A stretch of 64,000 nucleotides of DNA from Sphingomonas sp. (GTDB lineage: Bacteria; Pseudomonadota; Alphaproteobacteria; Sphingomonadales; Sphingomonadaceae), in NCBI RefSeq assembly GCF_024508665.1, contig NZ_JANINP010000001.1, positions 310,001 to 374,000 of the forward strand. The letters run 5' to 3'. Made by a program: the position numbers and the translations under genes. Each line of letters starts with the position of its first letter. Within the stretch, counting starts at the first letter, position 1. Shown here in pieces: positions 63,978 to 64,000 of the stretch. The notes beneath the pieces were generated by a model, which was not told the DNA's origin, did no database searches, and saw only the letters and a list, made by a program, of their open reading frames with translations.

Positions 63978-64000
63978 CGTGGCGATGTGATCCGTCGTTT

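Overview
The window looks like chromosomal DNA of a sphingomonad (Sphingomonadaceae, Alphaproteobacteria). The reasons are high GC, a maltodextrin locus built around a TonB-dependent receptor and a tryptophan-halogenase-like flavoprotein, many acyl-CoA catabolism genes, and the small-coiled-coil/zapA/6S RNA/5-FCL block next to gap-pgk. I see no phage, insertion sequence, plasmid function or CRISPR array. Assignments come from reading motifs, not from database searches.

Region 1 (2-15617) is a starch/maltodextrin utilisation locus. It holds the end of a cupin-like (JmjC) protein, a secreted GH97 alpha-glucosidase, and a minus-strand run of TonB receptor, halogenase, periplasmic GH13 amylase and cytoplasmic GH13 alpha-glucosidase; the last three are coupled by 4-base start/stop overlaps. 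A second secreted GH13 amylase, a LacI-type regulator and an MFS sugar transporter follow. Two related CG-centred operator-like sites (11367-11380 and 12891-12904) lie upstream of the receptor and between the second amylase and lacI. The proposed flow is: receptor imports maltodextrin into the periplasm, secreted amylases trim it, the MFS carrier moves it inward, and the cytoplasmic alpha-glucosidase finishes hydrolysis. A tRNA-Leu(CAA) and an 886-base stretch with apparently decayed coding sequence sit between the GH97 gene and the minus-strand run.

Region 2 (15601-25853) holds an OmpR/EnvZ-type two-component system, an EF-hand protein, a thioesterase/acyl-CoA ligase pair facing a GST/SDR pair, a drug-type MFS exporter, an ArsR/AHSA1 pair with an operator-like repeat over a probably leaderless promoter, and a GFA-type zinc protein coupled to an AlkD-like repair protein.

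Region 3 (25902-51643) is a large acyl-CoA catabolic island: two large/small acyl-CoA dehydrogenase pairs, a third dehydrogenase of ACAD10/11 (LvaC) type near an APH-fold kinase, two SDRs, a zinc alcohol dehydrogenase, TesB, a hydratase/3-hydroxyacyl-CoA dehydrogenase fusion, an acyl-CoA ligase, an amidase, a beta-lactamase-fold hydrolase, a second TonB receptor, an MFS carrier, and a regulator that fuses two TetR units. Palindromic repeats of two sequence families sit between many of these genes. Near its middle lies a pair of secreted paralogues of unknown function whose mature N-termini look like those of TonB receptors.

Region 4 (51647-63977) has an MHS-type MFS carrier, a lipoprotein with one CxxCH motif, an aspartate/glutamate racemase, a Crp/Fnr regulator, glpK, an AI-2E family transporter, tRNA-Asp, a DUF2842-like protein, 5-FCL, a probable 6S RNA, zapA with a small coiled-coil partner, gap, pgk and a TlpA-like thioredoxin.
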